This document shows, in pieces, positions 26,868 to 35,230 of a stretch of DNA of 64,000 nt (within the stretch, counting starts at the first letter, position 1; the number at the start of each line of letters is the position of its first letter). Under the pieces are notes generated by a model that was not told where the DNA came from, did not search any database, and worked only from the letters and a program-made list of their open reading frames with translations. The DNA is from Glycocaulis abyssi. GTDB taxonomy: Bacteria > Pseudomonadota > Alphaproteobacteria > Caulobacterales > Maricaulaceae. The translations under genes were made by a program, and so were the position numbers. Location: positions 1,506,001 to 1,570,000 of the forward strand of contig NZ_CP163421.1 of the NCBI RefSeq assembly GCF_041429775.1, read 5' to 3'.

Positions 26868-27863
26868 TTACCTTGATTCAGGGTTTTTGAACGCCTCCTG
26901 CATAGAGCGTCGTTCAGATAAGCGACGCAGAAGCTGATCCGTGGTGATCGTGTCACGCTCATCAAGAATGGCAGACTTGACCGCATCCTCAGCAGCTTTG
27001 GAAAGCTCGGCCTGGCTAAGGCCTTGGGCGGCTTCAAGTACTTTTGTCCAAGACAGGCGGCCATGCTTTAACGGCCTCATGCCAGCCAAAAGAACGCGCT
27101 TAACCTCCTCATCCGAAGGCAATTGGAATGAGAGGATCGTATCAAAGCGCCGGATTAACGCGCGGTCGAGCAGTTCAGGGTGGTTGGTTGCGCCAACGAT
27201 CAAGCTGTCAGTGACGCTTTCCTCTTCCATATATTGGAGAAAGGAATTCAAGACGCGCCGCATCTCGGCAACATCATTCGTGGCATTGCGCTTTCCGCCA
27301 ACTGCGTCGAATTCATCAAAAAGGTACACGCCGCGCCGTTTCTGGGTTTCGTCGAATACCAGCCGCAATTTTGCGGCTGTTTCGCCCATGAAACGCGTAA
27401 TGAGTGCCTCAAGCCGGATCACGAATAGCGGTAATTTTAGCTGACCGGCCAGCGCTTCGGCCGTCATTGTTTTTCCAGAGCCAGGAGGGCCGACAAACAA
27501 GACACGTCGAGCCGGACGCTTGCCGTGCTCGCGAAGCCAATCCCTTTTGGCTTGCTCCTTGACCACATCGTCAAGGCGAAGGCGGAGCTGAGCATCTAGA
27601 ACGACATCCTTCAGGATATAGCGTGGCTCTTTGAGCTCAATTAGGCCTTCAAGATCACCGCGAGGCTGAGCGAATTGAATGGGGACAGGCGCACCCAGAC
27701 GGGAACGTGCGGCGTCAACGGCTTTTCTAAGCGCATCCGCAGATGTTCGGCGGCCTTGCCTAGCTTCGGACGCAGCAATTTGCAGAGCAATTGAGTAAAA
27801 TTGCTCGTCATCCCCCTCAGCTTTGCTATTCAGCATCGCTAGTATATGTTTAGAATTAGACAT
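26868..27863 (-). CDS. ietA: AAA ATPase of an ietAS-type defence pair
   Basis: The 331-aa protein has an AAA core with Walker A GPPGSGKT near residue 125, Walker B VYLFDEFD near 177, sensor-1 region IVGATNHPELLDRAL and an arginine-finger-like RRFDTILSF. The N-terminal ~100 residues (ILAMLNSKAEGDDEQFYSIAL) form a helical region typical of small AAA proteins that serve a partner enzyme. It directly precedes the protease gene on the same strand. In IetAS the ATPase and protease act together in phage defence; how phage is sensed is not known from this sequence. Confidence 0.85.
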   Translation of the reverse strand: MSNSKHILAMLNSKAEGDDEQFYSIALQIAASEARQGRRTSADALRKAVDAARSRLGAPVPIQFAQPRGDLEGLIELKEPRYILKDVVLDAQLRLRLDDVVKEQAKRDWLREHGKRPARRVLFVGPPGSGKTMTAEALAGQLKLPLFVIRLEALITRFMGETAAKLRLVFDETQKRRGVYLFDEFDAVGGKRNATNDVAEMRRVLNSFLQYMEEESVTDSLIVGATNHPELLDRALIRRFDTILSFQLPSDEEVKRVLLAGMRPLKHGRLSWTKVLEAAQGLSQAELSKAAEDAVKSAILDERDTITTDQLLRRLSERRSMQEAFKNPESR

Positions 27864-28254
27864 TTATTCACACTTTATTATCTTTTTATAATTGTACCTC
27901 GCCATGAATTGAGAAGAGGTTAACGGAATCATAACAAGTTTCCATTCCGTTCGCCAGAGGTTTCGCAGTTCGTGATGAACCCGCACCTCAACGGCCTCAG
28001 GCTCGAAGACTGCTTGCAGGGCTTTGTCCGCGCTAGGTGTCCAAGCCCATAACTCACTCGGACTTTTTACCGGACATGATGCCAGCCGAGGGCCTAGCGC
28101 CAAATTTATCAAGTCTATGATATATATAGCGATATTAGCGATTCAAAAGCGGACATAGAAGCGGACATGAAAGCGGCAGAATATCGGGGTGAAGGCCCAG
28201 CTGAGTCCAAGGGGTAATCCGCAGAGACAACTATGGCTCGCGCCTCGCGCCCTC
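27864..28254. other. Intergenic region upstream of ietA
   Basis: No gene is convincingly supported. A minus-strand open frame of 82 codons (28112-27864) ends directly against the ietA ATG, but has no ribosome site, no recognisable motif and a switch of composition midway. The segment next to ietA is AT-rich and could hold its promoter. Near 28147-28176 there is a short direct repeat AAGCGGACAT twice at 12-bp spacing plus a partial third unit; its meaning is unknown. Confidence 0.4.
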
Positions 28255-29565
28255 TTACTGAGTTGCCCTTGTTATCCTTGTCCGCATGGCGTCACCAATC
28301 GGCTCAACAATTTCGGCTGGGAAGTTTTCTGGCATAGCTTTGATGGCACGCTCCAATGCGGCATCCGAGTGTTTGGCCAAATTGGCGAAGACCTCTTCCA
28401 CCTTTTCCTCCGCTACGCCTGCGGCCTTGGCATTCTGCAAAAAATGGCGCGGGGTGATTTTGTCGAAGCGATAATAGCGATTGTCGCCTACAGCCATAGC
28501 GAGGCGAAACTCCTTCCGCTGAAGCTGCTTAGCCGCATAGTTCGGCTGCGTGGACATGATGTCGTAGAGCGGGGTCATGCGGTAACGACCACCTGGCGTA
28601 AGGAAGAGACTGAAATTCTTGGCGTGGCCGTCGGGCGCGCCAATCAGCCAGAAGACGATTTGTGCTTTAAGGAAGGCCAAGCGATCTTCGTCGGCGTAGT
28701 CACTCCCGTTGAGAAGGTTGAGGCATTCTCGAATGCCTGGACCGCCATCACTATTGTATTTGATGGTCGGCGGCACAGAGAGGGCCTGACAGAAGTCCTC
28801 CTGCGGCACGCGAAGCAAGCGGCCGTCACTGGCTTTCAACCGGTCGAACCGCTCAACCGCTAGAACACGCACCTTGTCAAAGGTGAGAATCTGGCTCTGT
28901 GCGACCTCTAAACCCAATTCCCGACACAGCGTGAGACAGAAATGCTCGTTTTCAACGCTGAGGGTCATATCGAGCCCGTTGGGCAGCTTACCGAGTTCCG
29001 GTTTCAGGATATGGGTGGTCGGTGTCGCGCCCTTTGGCAGACCCCAGCCATTATCCCAGAAAAGCGCGGTTTTCTCCTGCGCACCAGCAATCGAGATACG
29101 AAACTCGCGTTCACCATCGGGCCGAATGCCCAAAGGAGATGTGGCGAGGTTGCGAATAATGTCCGCAATATCTGCATCGCTGAGCGGCGTATATTCAGGT
29201 GCGGCTGGAGGCGCGATGTCCCCACCATCAGGCACAAATTGTAATGCGCCAACGCAGTCGCGGCCAATCTTGTTGAGTAGGCTGAAGGCATCGGTTCCTT
29301 CTGCCCCGACTTTCTCGGCGACCTTGCGCCGGATTTGGTCATTGTCAGGAAGAAGGTTATCAAAGAAAGCTGAAACCTCGGCACCCGAATAGCGCTCTTC
29401 CCGCAGCGGTAGCGAAAGCGAAACCGGAATAGCGCGCCGCTCGTCTGCGAGCCACTCCTTGCCATAGGCAAACGAAATGGCTCCATTGGCAGCGCGATCA
29501 AGAACGCCAACATGCCGCCCGTTGAGGGCGACCGAAAGGCGAGCACTCTTACGCGCGCGCGCCAT
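28255..29565 (-). CDS. hipA: HipA-family serine/threonine kinase toxin (module 1)
   Basis: The 436-aa protein is a canonical HipA. It has an N-terminal subdomain with SAFFDNLLPD, the loop FRISIAGAQEKTAL (Ser158, equivalent to the autophosphorylated Ser of E. coli HipA), KGATPTTHILKPE, VERFDR, the catalytic loop PDGHAKNFS (Asp312) and the metal-binding YDIMST. HipA kinases inhibit growth by phosphorylating an aminoacyl-tRNA synthetase (GltX in E. coli). Its start overlaps the hipB stop (TAATG), the usual antitoxin-first order. All key residues are present, so it should be active. Confidence 0.93.
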   Translation of the reverse strand: MARARKSARLSVALNGRHVGVLDRAANGAISFAYGKEWLADERRAIPVSLSLPLREERYSGAEVSAFFDNLLPDNDQIRRKVAEKVGAEGTDAFSLLNKIGRDCVGALQFVPDGGDIAPPAAPEYTPLSDADIADIIRNLATSPLGIRPDGEREFRISIAGAQEKTALFWDNGWGLPKGATPTTHILKPELGKLPNGLDMTLSVENEHFCLTLCRELGLEVAQSQILTFDKVRVLAVERFDRLKASDGRLLRVPQEDFCQALSVPPTIKYNSDGGPGIRECLNLLNGSDYADEDRLAFLKAQIVFWLIGAPDGHAKNFSLFLTPGGRYRMTPLYDIMSTQPNYAAKQLQRKEFRLAMAVGDNRYYRFDKITPRHFLQNAKAAGVAEEKVEEVFANLAKHSDAALERAIKAMPENFPAEIVEPIGDAMRTRITRATQ

Positions 29566-29816
29566 TAGAAGATATCCTCAATGTCGCTGTGAGACCCTTT
29601 GGTGCGCGGCTGAATGACGGCCTCGAGGTCCAAGGCGCGCAGCAAGTCCATTACGGTGCTGAGCTTGACGGTTTCGAGGCCGTTTTCCACCTGAGAAACC
29701 GTGCCCTGCCGCACCCCGGCGCGCTTGGCCAGATCGGTCTGGGTAAGATTGCTCGCACGGCGAAAACGCCGCAATGCGACGCCCAATTGCTTCGGTGATC
29801 TGACGAGTTCCGCCAT
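29565..29816 (-). CDS. hipB: HipB-type XRE antitoxin (module 1)
   Basis: From ATG 29816 with GGGGATT upstream the protein is 83 aa (AELVRSPKQLGVALRRFR). It has an XRE helix-turn-helix, LTQTDLAKRAGVRQGTVSQVENG, and a C-terminal strand-like tail. The frame also has an ATG at 29843, but that abuts the operator dyad and lacks a ribosome site. It would neutralise HipA and repress the operon through the dyads just upstream. Confidence 0.9.
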   Translation of the reverse strand: MAELVRSPKQLGVALRRFRRASNLTQTDLAKRAGVRQGTVSQVENGLETVKLSTVMDLLRALDLEAVIQPRTKGSHSDIEDIF

Positions 29817-29843
29817 GGTATAATCCCCAATTGTTTTGAGCAT

Positions 29844-29910
29844 TATACGTCACAGCGTATATTTCGTCAATATGCGTTATAGCGTATAAATTGGATTTAT
29901 CGCCTAGAGC
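29844..29910. promoter_or_regulatory. Operator repeats of hipBA module 1
   Basis: TATACG-TCACAG-CGTATA (29844-29861) is a perfect dyad with a 6-bp spacer. TATGCG-TTATAG-CGTATA (29871-29888) is a near-perfect second copy 27 bp away, and a single CGTATA half-site follows near 29904. They lie directly upstream of hipB, where HipB proteins autorepress in E. coli. Confidence 0.75.
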
Positions 29911-29956
29911 GTATAACTACGCGCCACAGCTAACTGGCTGACCAGATCGCTTTCAA

Positions 29957-31198
29957 TCAAAACCCGCGCAGGGATTGAAGATGTGCCTCAATGGCTGTTC
30001 GCACCTGGGCGCTCATCGGCAGATGGGCTTTTTCCTGTGCCCAGACCTCATGAAAGCGCGCGGCGGTTTCTGTGGCCGTGTCGAGGATGAGCTTCTCTGG
30101 CAGTTCGGCCTTTGCGGCCAAATGAGCCAGCTCGTCCTTGCCAAATTCGTCAAAGCGTTTGGTGCGGCTGAATTTGAGCGCGAAACTCTCATCGCGGATA
30201 TAGGGGATCGTTGACACGAAATCATAGGCGGGGGCGAGAGCCGCCCTCTTCTGATCGGGATAGATCAGCGACCAGTTTTTAATGTGCATGTCGGCATTAC
30301 CGATCAGCACATTGAAGGTCAGGCGGCGAATAAACTCGGCCACATCCGCATTGCCCGCCTCAATCCCGATCACGCGCGCGATCTGCCGGATGGAGGCGCG
30401 CTTGTATTTCTCTTCTGGGTAAACGCCGAATATCTGCGCGAAATCCTCGATATGAACACGCGCGCCGTCAGCGCCCCGATCAAAGCGGGCAATGGCGAAT
30501 GCCTTTCCTTTCAGGCGGCTATCACCAAGGCCAATACCGTCCGGCAAATTCCCGATATCAGCAAGATTCACCAGCTCGATGGGGGGCACGTCGATACCGA
30601 TCAGCCCTGCCAACGTCATCATGGAAAACTCGTTTTCGGGCACGCCCTCAAACTCGCGTGAAGGCAGTTTGACGATCCAGTCACCGCCAAGCCCGCGCGC
30701 CGGTATGGTCAGCCCACCGCGCGCCTCCAAAAGGGCAGAGAATTTGAGTTGAACCCCTGCCAGCGAAAAACCGAAAGGCTGTGCGGCAGCCCCCGCCGTC
30801 ACATCGGCGGGCTGATCCTCAACGCGAACAGGATCACCAATGGCTGGGGCGATACTGATTGCGCCGGGCAGATCAGCACCAAGAGCTTCAAGGAGCGCAA
30901 ATTCGCGCACCGGATTGACGTTGGCGCGTTCGGCCAGATAGGCGCGCAAATGCCCTTCGGGCAGGAGATTCGAGAAGAAGGGAAGCGCCCGCGTCTGGGT
31001 CACCGGAAACTCGGTGGCCAATGCGCCATATTCATCCTTGAAGCCAAGGCTCAATGTCGCTCGCTCAGCGTCCTCAATATAAGCCTCATCGAAGGCAAAG
31101 AGGATCCGGTCACCGCCCAGATGGGTCAATGTACCGATCTGCTTGCCATGCAGGCTGACGCTGAGGATTGAGGGGAGTGTGCGAGCCTTAGTCATCAT
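29957..31198 (-). CDS. HipA-family kinase toxin (module 2)
   Basis: The 413-aa protein belongs to a different HipA branch from module 1. It shows FFSNLLPEGHLRAYLAERANV, FSLAGVQLKFSALLE in place of the AGAQEKT loop, GDWIVKLPS, IARFDRG, the catalytic NADMHIKNWSLIY and YDFVST. The kinase core is complete. An ATG one codon later (31195) is equally possible. It overlaps the antitoxin gene by 11 bp. The sequence is too far from module 1 for a recent duplication, so the island appears to have acquired two independent modules. Confidence 0.9.
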   Translation of the reverse strand: MMTKARTLPSILSVSLHGKQIGTLTHLGGDRILFAFDEAYIEDAERATLSLGFKDEYGALATEFPVTQTRALPFFSNLLPEGHLRAYLAERANVNPVREFALLEALGADLPGAISIAPAIGDPVRVEDQPADVTAGAAAQPFGFSLAGVQLKFSALLEARGGLTIPARGLGGDWIVKLPSREFEGVPENEFSMMTLAGLIGIDVPPIELVNLADIGNLPDGIGLGDSRLKGKAFAIARFDRGADGARVHIEDFAQIFGVYPEEKYKRASIRQIARVIGIEAGNADVAEFIRRLTFNVLIGNADMHIKNWSLIYPDQKRAALAPAYDFVSTIPYIRDESFALKFSRTKRFDEFGKDELAHLAAKAELPEKLILDTATETAARFHEVWAQEKAHLPMSAQVRTAIEAHLQSLRGF

Positions 31199-31520
31199 CG
31201 TCCCCCTCTAGCTGATAGGCGGACTTGGCACTCCACATCACATTGCGTGGCTGGTCACCGTTCTTGGCTGGCTTTTCTACCGAGCGAATGAGCGCCTGCA
31301 CCGCAGGCAAGGCCTGTTTGGGCACAAGCTCTAGCTCTAGTTCCAACGTGCGTGAAATCGCAACAAGGCTCGAGAGGCGGATATCCACCGCGCCGCTCTC
31401 GATCTTCGAGATGTGGCTTTGAGGAACGCCTGTTAATTGAGCCAACGCCCTCTGGCTAAGCCCCTTATCCTCACGCGCTTGCTTCAAGCGCCCAGCGATT
31501 TTTTCCAGTAGATACGACAT
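31188..31520 (-). CDS. XRE-family antitoxin partner of HipA module 2
   Basis: ATG at 31520 (SYLLEKIAGRLKQAREDKGL) gives 110 aa; the frame is open to 31574 but that extension covers operator dyads. The HTH is LSQRALAQLTGVPQSHISKIESG. After it comes an acidic, Asp-ending tail (EGDDDD). It lies directly before its toxin with an 11-bp overlap, the normal arrangement for hipBA-like operons. Confidence 0.88.
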   Translation of the reverse strand: MSYLLEKIAGRLKQAREDKGLSQRALAQLTGVPQSHISKIESGAVDIRLSSLVAISRTLELELELVPKQALPAVQALIRSVEKPAKNGDQPRNVMWSAKSAYQLEGDDDD

Positions 31521-31535
31521 TTTGATCTGCTTTCT

Positions 31536-31646
31536 CATATCAGTTGATCGATATGATACGTTAAAGCATATCACATAAGCCGCCCGCCATCAAGAATTAT
31601 ATGTTTTTATGTATCATTCCCAGATATAGATATGCTATTGCATATC
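31536..31646. promoter_or_regulatory. Operator repeats of hipBA module 2
   Basis: GATATG/CATATC half-sites recur upstream of the antitoxin: CATATC-N8-GATATG at 31536-31555, GATATG-N11-CATATC at 31550-31572, and a perfect GATATGC-TATT-GCATATC dyad at 31629-31646. The sites differ in sequence from those of module 1, so cross-regulation is not expected. Confidence 0.7.
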
Positions 31647-31816
31647 GTTTAGCCGCGCCCCTGTAACGACAAGTGAACCGACCCGACGGCAAGGCCGTCG
31701 GAGAGCCAATAAAAATCCAAAACCGCCTGACGATAACGTCGTTTCTGCACAATAACATCAGCATTGTTACTGTGCATTTAATTGTTAATTTTATGAATTT
31801 GGCAAAAAATCACCGA

Positions 31817-33376
31817 TCACTTGGCTTCTGGAATTGCGGGAAGCGCCTCCCCGTTGAGCTGTGATTGCACGAGTTCAGCGATGAAGCGGCTGAAGGGTTC
31901 GATATTCTCATGCACGCTGGCTTGTTCTAGCGCTGCCATATACTCATTGCGGCGGCCGACAGGGATGACAGTCCAAGGGTAGCCGCCCCCCGCCAGCATG
32001 ACATTCATCAAGAACCGCCCCATGCGACCGTTTCCGTCCATGTAAGGGTGGATATAGACGAAGATAAAATGGCCAAGCACGACGCGCACGGCTGGGCTGT
32101 CCTCGGCGCTTAAGAGCTCAAAAAAGACTGCCATGGCATCGGAGACCGCGCGCGGGGCGAGCGGCGTATGCATGGAGTTGCGGATAAAGACCCGCTCGCT
32201 CCGATAACCGGCCAGGTCAGCCGCCTCGATAATGCCAGCCGTGACACTAGGCCCGAAAAGTTCTCGGTACCATTGACTATGGTCTGCCTCCACAACATCG
32301 CCGGGTGTCGCATTAGTGAGAACGGCGCGCACGCTTTTTTTGACCGCTTCGAAGGCTTGCCAATAGCCGCGAGCGGCAAGGGCATCTTGATGCTCTCGGT
32401 CTTTGGCGATGGCGTCGGGATTCCAATCACCTGATCTGACGCGTTCGATCAGGTCGGGGCTTACACGGTATCCCTCAATGGAAAGTGAGTGATAGGCATC
32501 TGTGATGAAGGCATCTTCAACACGTTCAAGATAGGCCTCGACATCATTGGGTGTGCCAGGGCTATCTGGAAAAAGATCAACTATTGGGCTGCGTAGCTTC
32601 TGCCATAACAGCCTGATGCGGGTAGCCGCAGGAGAGACTTCCCGTCTTGGAATGTCGAAATCGAGCCGTGAGATGAAGGGATCTGTTTCGCGGACGGCGT
32701 AGCCAGCCTTCTCCATGGTGGCGATGATGTCATCGGCGAGGCGTCCACGGCCGATATTTCGGAGTGCTCCGGCGAGCCGTCCTGCGATCACGCTGTGACC
32801 ACCAGCCAGCAGACGCGAAAGAATTTCTGATGAATCGCGTATCTGAGCGAGGGCAATGCGCAGGTCAGTCGCACGCTGTTCAAACACGGCAGGAGAAGCC
32901 GCAACAAGTGCCGCTGGCAAGGAGTAGAAGCGGATACCGTTTTCGGTTTCGATATCGGAGGCGGGTGGCAGCGCAACCCGCATATCATAGAGGGAAGTCT
33001 GATGCATAAGTTCGGTGGGGTTATTGCCTCCGCCGGGCGCGCGGATCACCAGTTGCTGAGGCACCGTCCAATTGCCTGCATGAAGCAGGAGCGAACTCTC
33101 TGGTGTCAGACACCAGTCATTCTTAAATCGGTCTGTTAGATAGCGAGCAACAAATTCCCAGAAGGTTGCATACCAAGCGGTCGTGTCGCCTGGGCGATCA
33201 TTCGGACTCGCGGCGATATACCAGCCGCGCATCACTTCGATCAGAAAACCATTCGCGACGAGGCGCTCCCTGTGCGTGCGAGAGAGATCGGCTGAACGCA
33301 CCACCATGCCTTGACGGTCTTGAAGCGCCTTGAGGGCTTCAAGGGAGCTGGCTAGTTTTTCCTGTGGCGTCGCCAT
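31817..33376 (-). CDS. Fic-domain protein with N-terminal AbiEi-like region
   Basis: The 519-aa protein ends with a Fic domain whose core motif HPYMDGNGRMGRF (near residue 443) matches HPFx(D/E)GNGRxxR, so AMP- or other NMP-transfer to a protein hydroxyl is likely. About 150 residues earlier is SLSIEG (near 294), fitting the (S/T)xxxE(G/N) inhibitory helix, so it is an auto-inhibited class II Fic. The first ~190 residues (DRQGMVVRSADLSR, GWYIAASP) resemble AbiEi-type antitoxin/DNA-binding domains. The gene stands alone, so inhibition is probably internal. Target unknown. Confidence 0.85.
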   Translation of the reverse strand: MATPQEKLASSLEALKALQDRQGMVVRSADLSRTHRERLVANGFLIEVMRGWYIAASPNDRPGDTTAWYATFWEFVARYLTDRFKNDWCLTPESSLLLHAGNWTVPQQLVIRAPGGGNNPTELMHQTSLYDMRVALPPASDIETENGIRFYSLPAALVAASPAVFEQRATDLRIALAQIRDSSEILSRLLAGGHSVIAGRLAGALRNIGRGRLADDIIATMEKAGYAVRETDPFISRLDFDIPRREVSPAATRIRLLWQKLRSPIVDLFPDSPGTPNDVEAYLERVEDAFITDAYHSLSIEGYRVSPDLIERVRSGDWNPDAIAKDREHQDALAARGYWQAFEAVKKSVRAVLTNATPGDVVEADHSQWYRELFGPSVTAGIIEAADLAGYRSERVFIRNSMHTPLAPRAVSDAMAVFFELLSAEDSPAVRVVLGHFIFVYIHPYMDGNGRMGRFLMNVMLAGGGYPWTVIPVGRRNEYMAALEQASVHENIEPFSRFIAELVQSQLNGEALPAIPEAK

Positions 33377-33720
33377 ATCGATATACCTGTTTTCGGGTTT
33401 CAGGGCGCACGCATTTTCGGACTTAGCGCCGCGCCTAATTTCGTATTTAATGTTGTATCATTTTTCGGTTTTAATGTCACGAAAAATTCAATATGTTGTT
33501 TTAATGTATTTTTTCTGGCAACTTGGCCTTTAGAGCTGAGGCCTGCTCGGCCTGAATCGTGCCGCAGAGTGCAACAGCCTGCCCCGCCACAAAGAACTGC
33601 TCCAAGAGCTTAATGAGCGTCAGGCACAACAGCGTCAGGATCAGGAGCGATAGATGATATGGCGCAGATGATCGCTTAGAGCGATGCCTAGCGCTAAACT
33701 ATTGATTTATATAGCCATGC
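33377..33720. other. AT-rich upstream region of the Fic gene
   Basis: No gene is supported. The first ~130 bp are AT-rich with recurrent TTTCGG-type and TTTTAATG-type words (for example TTTCGTATTTAATG and TTTTCGGTTTTAATG), likely promoter/operator DNA of the fic gene. TAATTTCG at 33436-33443 is the inverted form of the CGAAATTA core of the repeat array at 33725-33801. Confidence 0.4.
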
Positions 33721-33724
33721 CCCT

Positions 33725-33801
33725 GCGAAATTATAAAAAACTTACCTGCGAAATTACAAAAGTTTTCCCGCGAAATTATAAAAAACATCTCCGCGAAATT
33801 A
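33725..33801. repeat. Iteron-like array, four GCGAAATTA repeats with 22-23-bp period
   Basis: GCGAAATTA occurs at 33725, 33748, 33770 and 33793, that is with spacings 23, 22 and 23 bp, all in one orientation and joined by A/T-rich spacers. The regular two-helical-turn period looks like a plasmid iteron array or a multi-site operator. It lies between the fic upstream region and the ardC terminator. No replication initiator gene is recognised in the island. Confidence 0.65.
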
Positions 33802-33823
33802 CACATTTAACGCTAAAACAGCG

Positions 33824-33848
33824 AAAAAAGGCGGCCTCAGGCCGCCTT
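33824..33848 (-). terminator. Rho-independent terminator of ardC
   Basis: AAGGCGGCC-TCA-GGCCGCCTT forms a perfect 9-bp stem, followed on the minus strand by TTTTTT. The ardC stop codon (TGA, 33837-33839) is in the loop, so the hairpin includes the end of the coding region. Confidence 0.85.
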
Positions 33849-34760
33849 GGTAACGCTTTGAAGCTTCTCCAAAAATTCGCCCGCTTTCGCGGCTTGCGCG
33901 GCGGCGGTGAAGATAGCGCGGTTGTCGGCTTTGAGCACTTTGAGCCAATGATCGATATAGGCGGCGTGATCGGGACGCGGCGTTAGCGCGATCCCCAGAT
34001 CAGCACACAGGAATGCCGCTCCCAGCTCGGCCACAAGCTCTTCCATCGCATAGGCCTCATCGCCGAACCGTTCTCCAAACTGGCGATCACAGCGCTTGGC
34101 ATGGCCTGTCCAATGGGTCAGCTCATGCAGGAGCGTCGAGTAATAGCACTCGGTCGCAGAACTTGTCGGCGTGCCCAAGAAACGAGACGGTTCGGGCATC
34201 TGGATGCTGTCGGATGACGGGCGGTAATAAGCGCGATCTCCGCCATGGGAGATCTTCGCGCCGGTCGAGCGGATAAAGGCATCGGCTTGGTCAATCGCTT
34301 CGACGGGATTGATGGCCACGGGCGGTTCGGGACGTTCATAGCCGTCCACCTGGTCGGCATTGAAGACGTAGGAGGCACGGGCAAAGCGGCGCTTGCCATC
34401 GGTGGTCTCACCGGTCTCGGTATCAACGTCTTCAGCGTCATATTCCTTGTAGAATATGACGAGTGAGGCTTTCTCGCCCTTGCGAACCTGAGCACCCTTG
34501 GCTTGCCACTGGCGATAGGTGCCCCACAGGCCGGTTGAGAATCCGCGCACTTCGGCGGCGACCCAGAGCGAGAGAACATTGATGCCGCGATAGGCGTTGC
34601 CGGTATCGGCATTCAGGGGACGGTTGAGCCCCTCGCCGGTGCGGTGCCAGGGCATTTGCCAATCGCCAGCGCCTTGCTCGATGGCTTCGATAATCTGGTT
34701 GGTGATCTGGGTGTGAATATCCGGCCGCGTGCTCGCGGATTTGCGTGATGGTCTGGCCAT
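33837..34760 (-). CDS. ardC: ArdC-family antirestriction protein
   Basis: From ATG 34760 with GAGGAG upstream the protein is 307 aa; the frame is open to 34862 without a better site. The N-terminal ~130 residues (DIHTQITNQIIEAIEQGAGDW, MPWHRTGEGLNRP, YRGINVLSLW, GTYRQWQAKGAQVRKGEK) are the ArdC ssDNA-binding domain. The C-terminal half has a zincin motif HELTHWTGH near residue 211. ArdC protects incoming single-stranded DNA from restriction during conjugation. It is a typical cargo of mobilisable elements. Confidence 0.92.
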   Translation of the reverse strand: MARPSRKSASTRPDIHTQITNQIIEAIEQGAGDWQMPWHRTGEGLNRPLNADTGNAYRGINVLSLWVAAEVRGFSTGLWGTYRQWQAKGAQVRKGEKASLVIFYKEYDAEDVDTETGETTDGKRRFARASYVFNADQVDGYERPEPPVAINPVEAIDQADAFIRSTGAKISHGGDRAYYRPSSDSIQMPEPSRFLGTPTSSATECYYSTLLHELTHWTGHAKRCDRQFGERFGDEAYAMEELVAELGAAFLCADLGIALTPRPDHAAYIDHWLKVLKADNRAIFTAAAQAAKAGEFLEKLQSVTKAA

Positions 34761-35230
34761 ATCGGTCTCTCCTCTTTTGTGGTTTCGGGACAAACCGCGG
34801 CTCGCACCTGCGAACCTGCCAGCGGGCTGTCCGTTGACTGTTGGGAGAGAGGCGGGCGACACGGCGGGCGCACTGGCGAAGCCTTCACAAGAAGGCGAAG
34901 CGCCGCAGCGAAGCGCAGGACGCGATGGGTGGGGGAGTTTGTTGAGGCGCGAGGAAGACGCAAAGCGTCGGGGAAGAAACTGCCCTGCCCCGCGTTGCCG
35001 CCCTTGGCCGGACGGCTGCCTTAAACAGGCAAGGATCAGGACAGACCGCGACAGGCGGGACGCAATTCGACTGTCTTGGGCTTACACCAGCAAATGGGGG
35101 GGAATGGCCGAGTGGTCAGGCACCGATCAATAGAGCGGACGTTGCAAACATCAGACACGCCACCTAGTCTGACGCCATGGTTGATAATGGATCAGATTCG
35201 CAAGCGATGCCTGAACCCAAGGGGAGTATC
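34761..35230. other. Long non-coding region between ardC and the 35.2-kb gene
   Basis: I see no supported gene. The ardC-proximal ~250 bp is GC-rich with many GAAGCG/GCGAAG words able to pair, so the ardC leader is probably long and structured; a similar GC-rich leader with shared words (GCCAGCGG, GAAGCGATGCGGCGG-like) precedes the gene at 39287. A tRNA-like snippet (AATGGCCGAGTGGT near 35103) has no cloverleaf. Confidence 0.4.

Noticed and set aside
27864..28112. 82-codon frame abutting ietA
   Set aside because: No ribosome site, no motif and uneven composition; not supported as a gene.
33725..33801. CRISPR array
   Set aside because: Units are only 9-12 bp with 22-23-bp period and similar spacers, unlike CRISPR repeats and unique spacers; no cas genes in the window.
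33684..33986. 100-codon plus-strand frame with repeated RNYKK words
   Set aside because: The repeat arises from the iteron-like DNA array, it runs antisense into ardC, and has no ribosome site.
35101..35125. tRNA-like 5' snippet (AATGGCCGAGTGGT)
   Set aside because: Resembles the D-arm of tRNA-Ser/Leu, but no anticodon arm or T arm follows.
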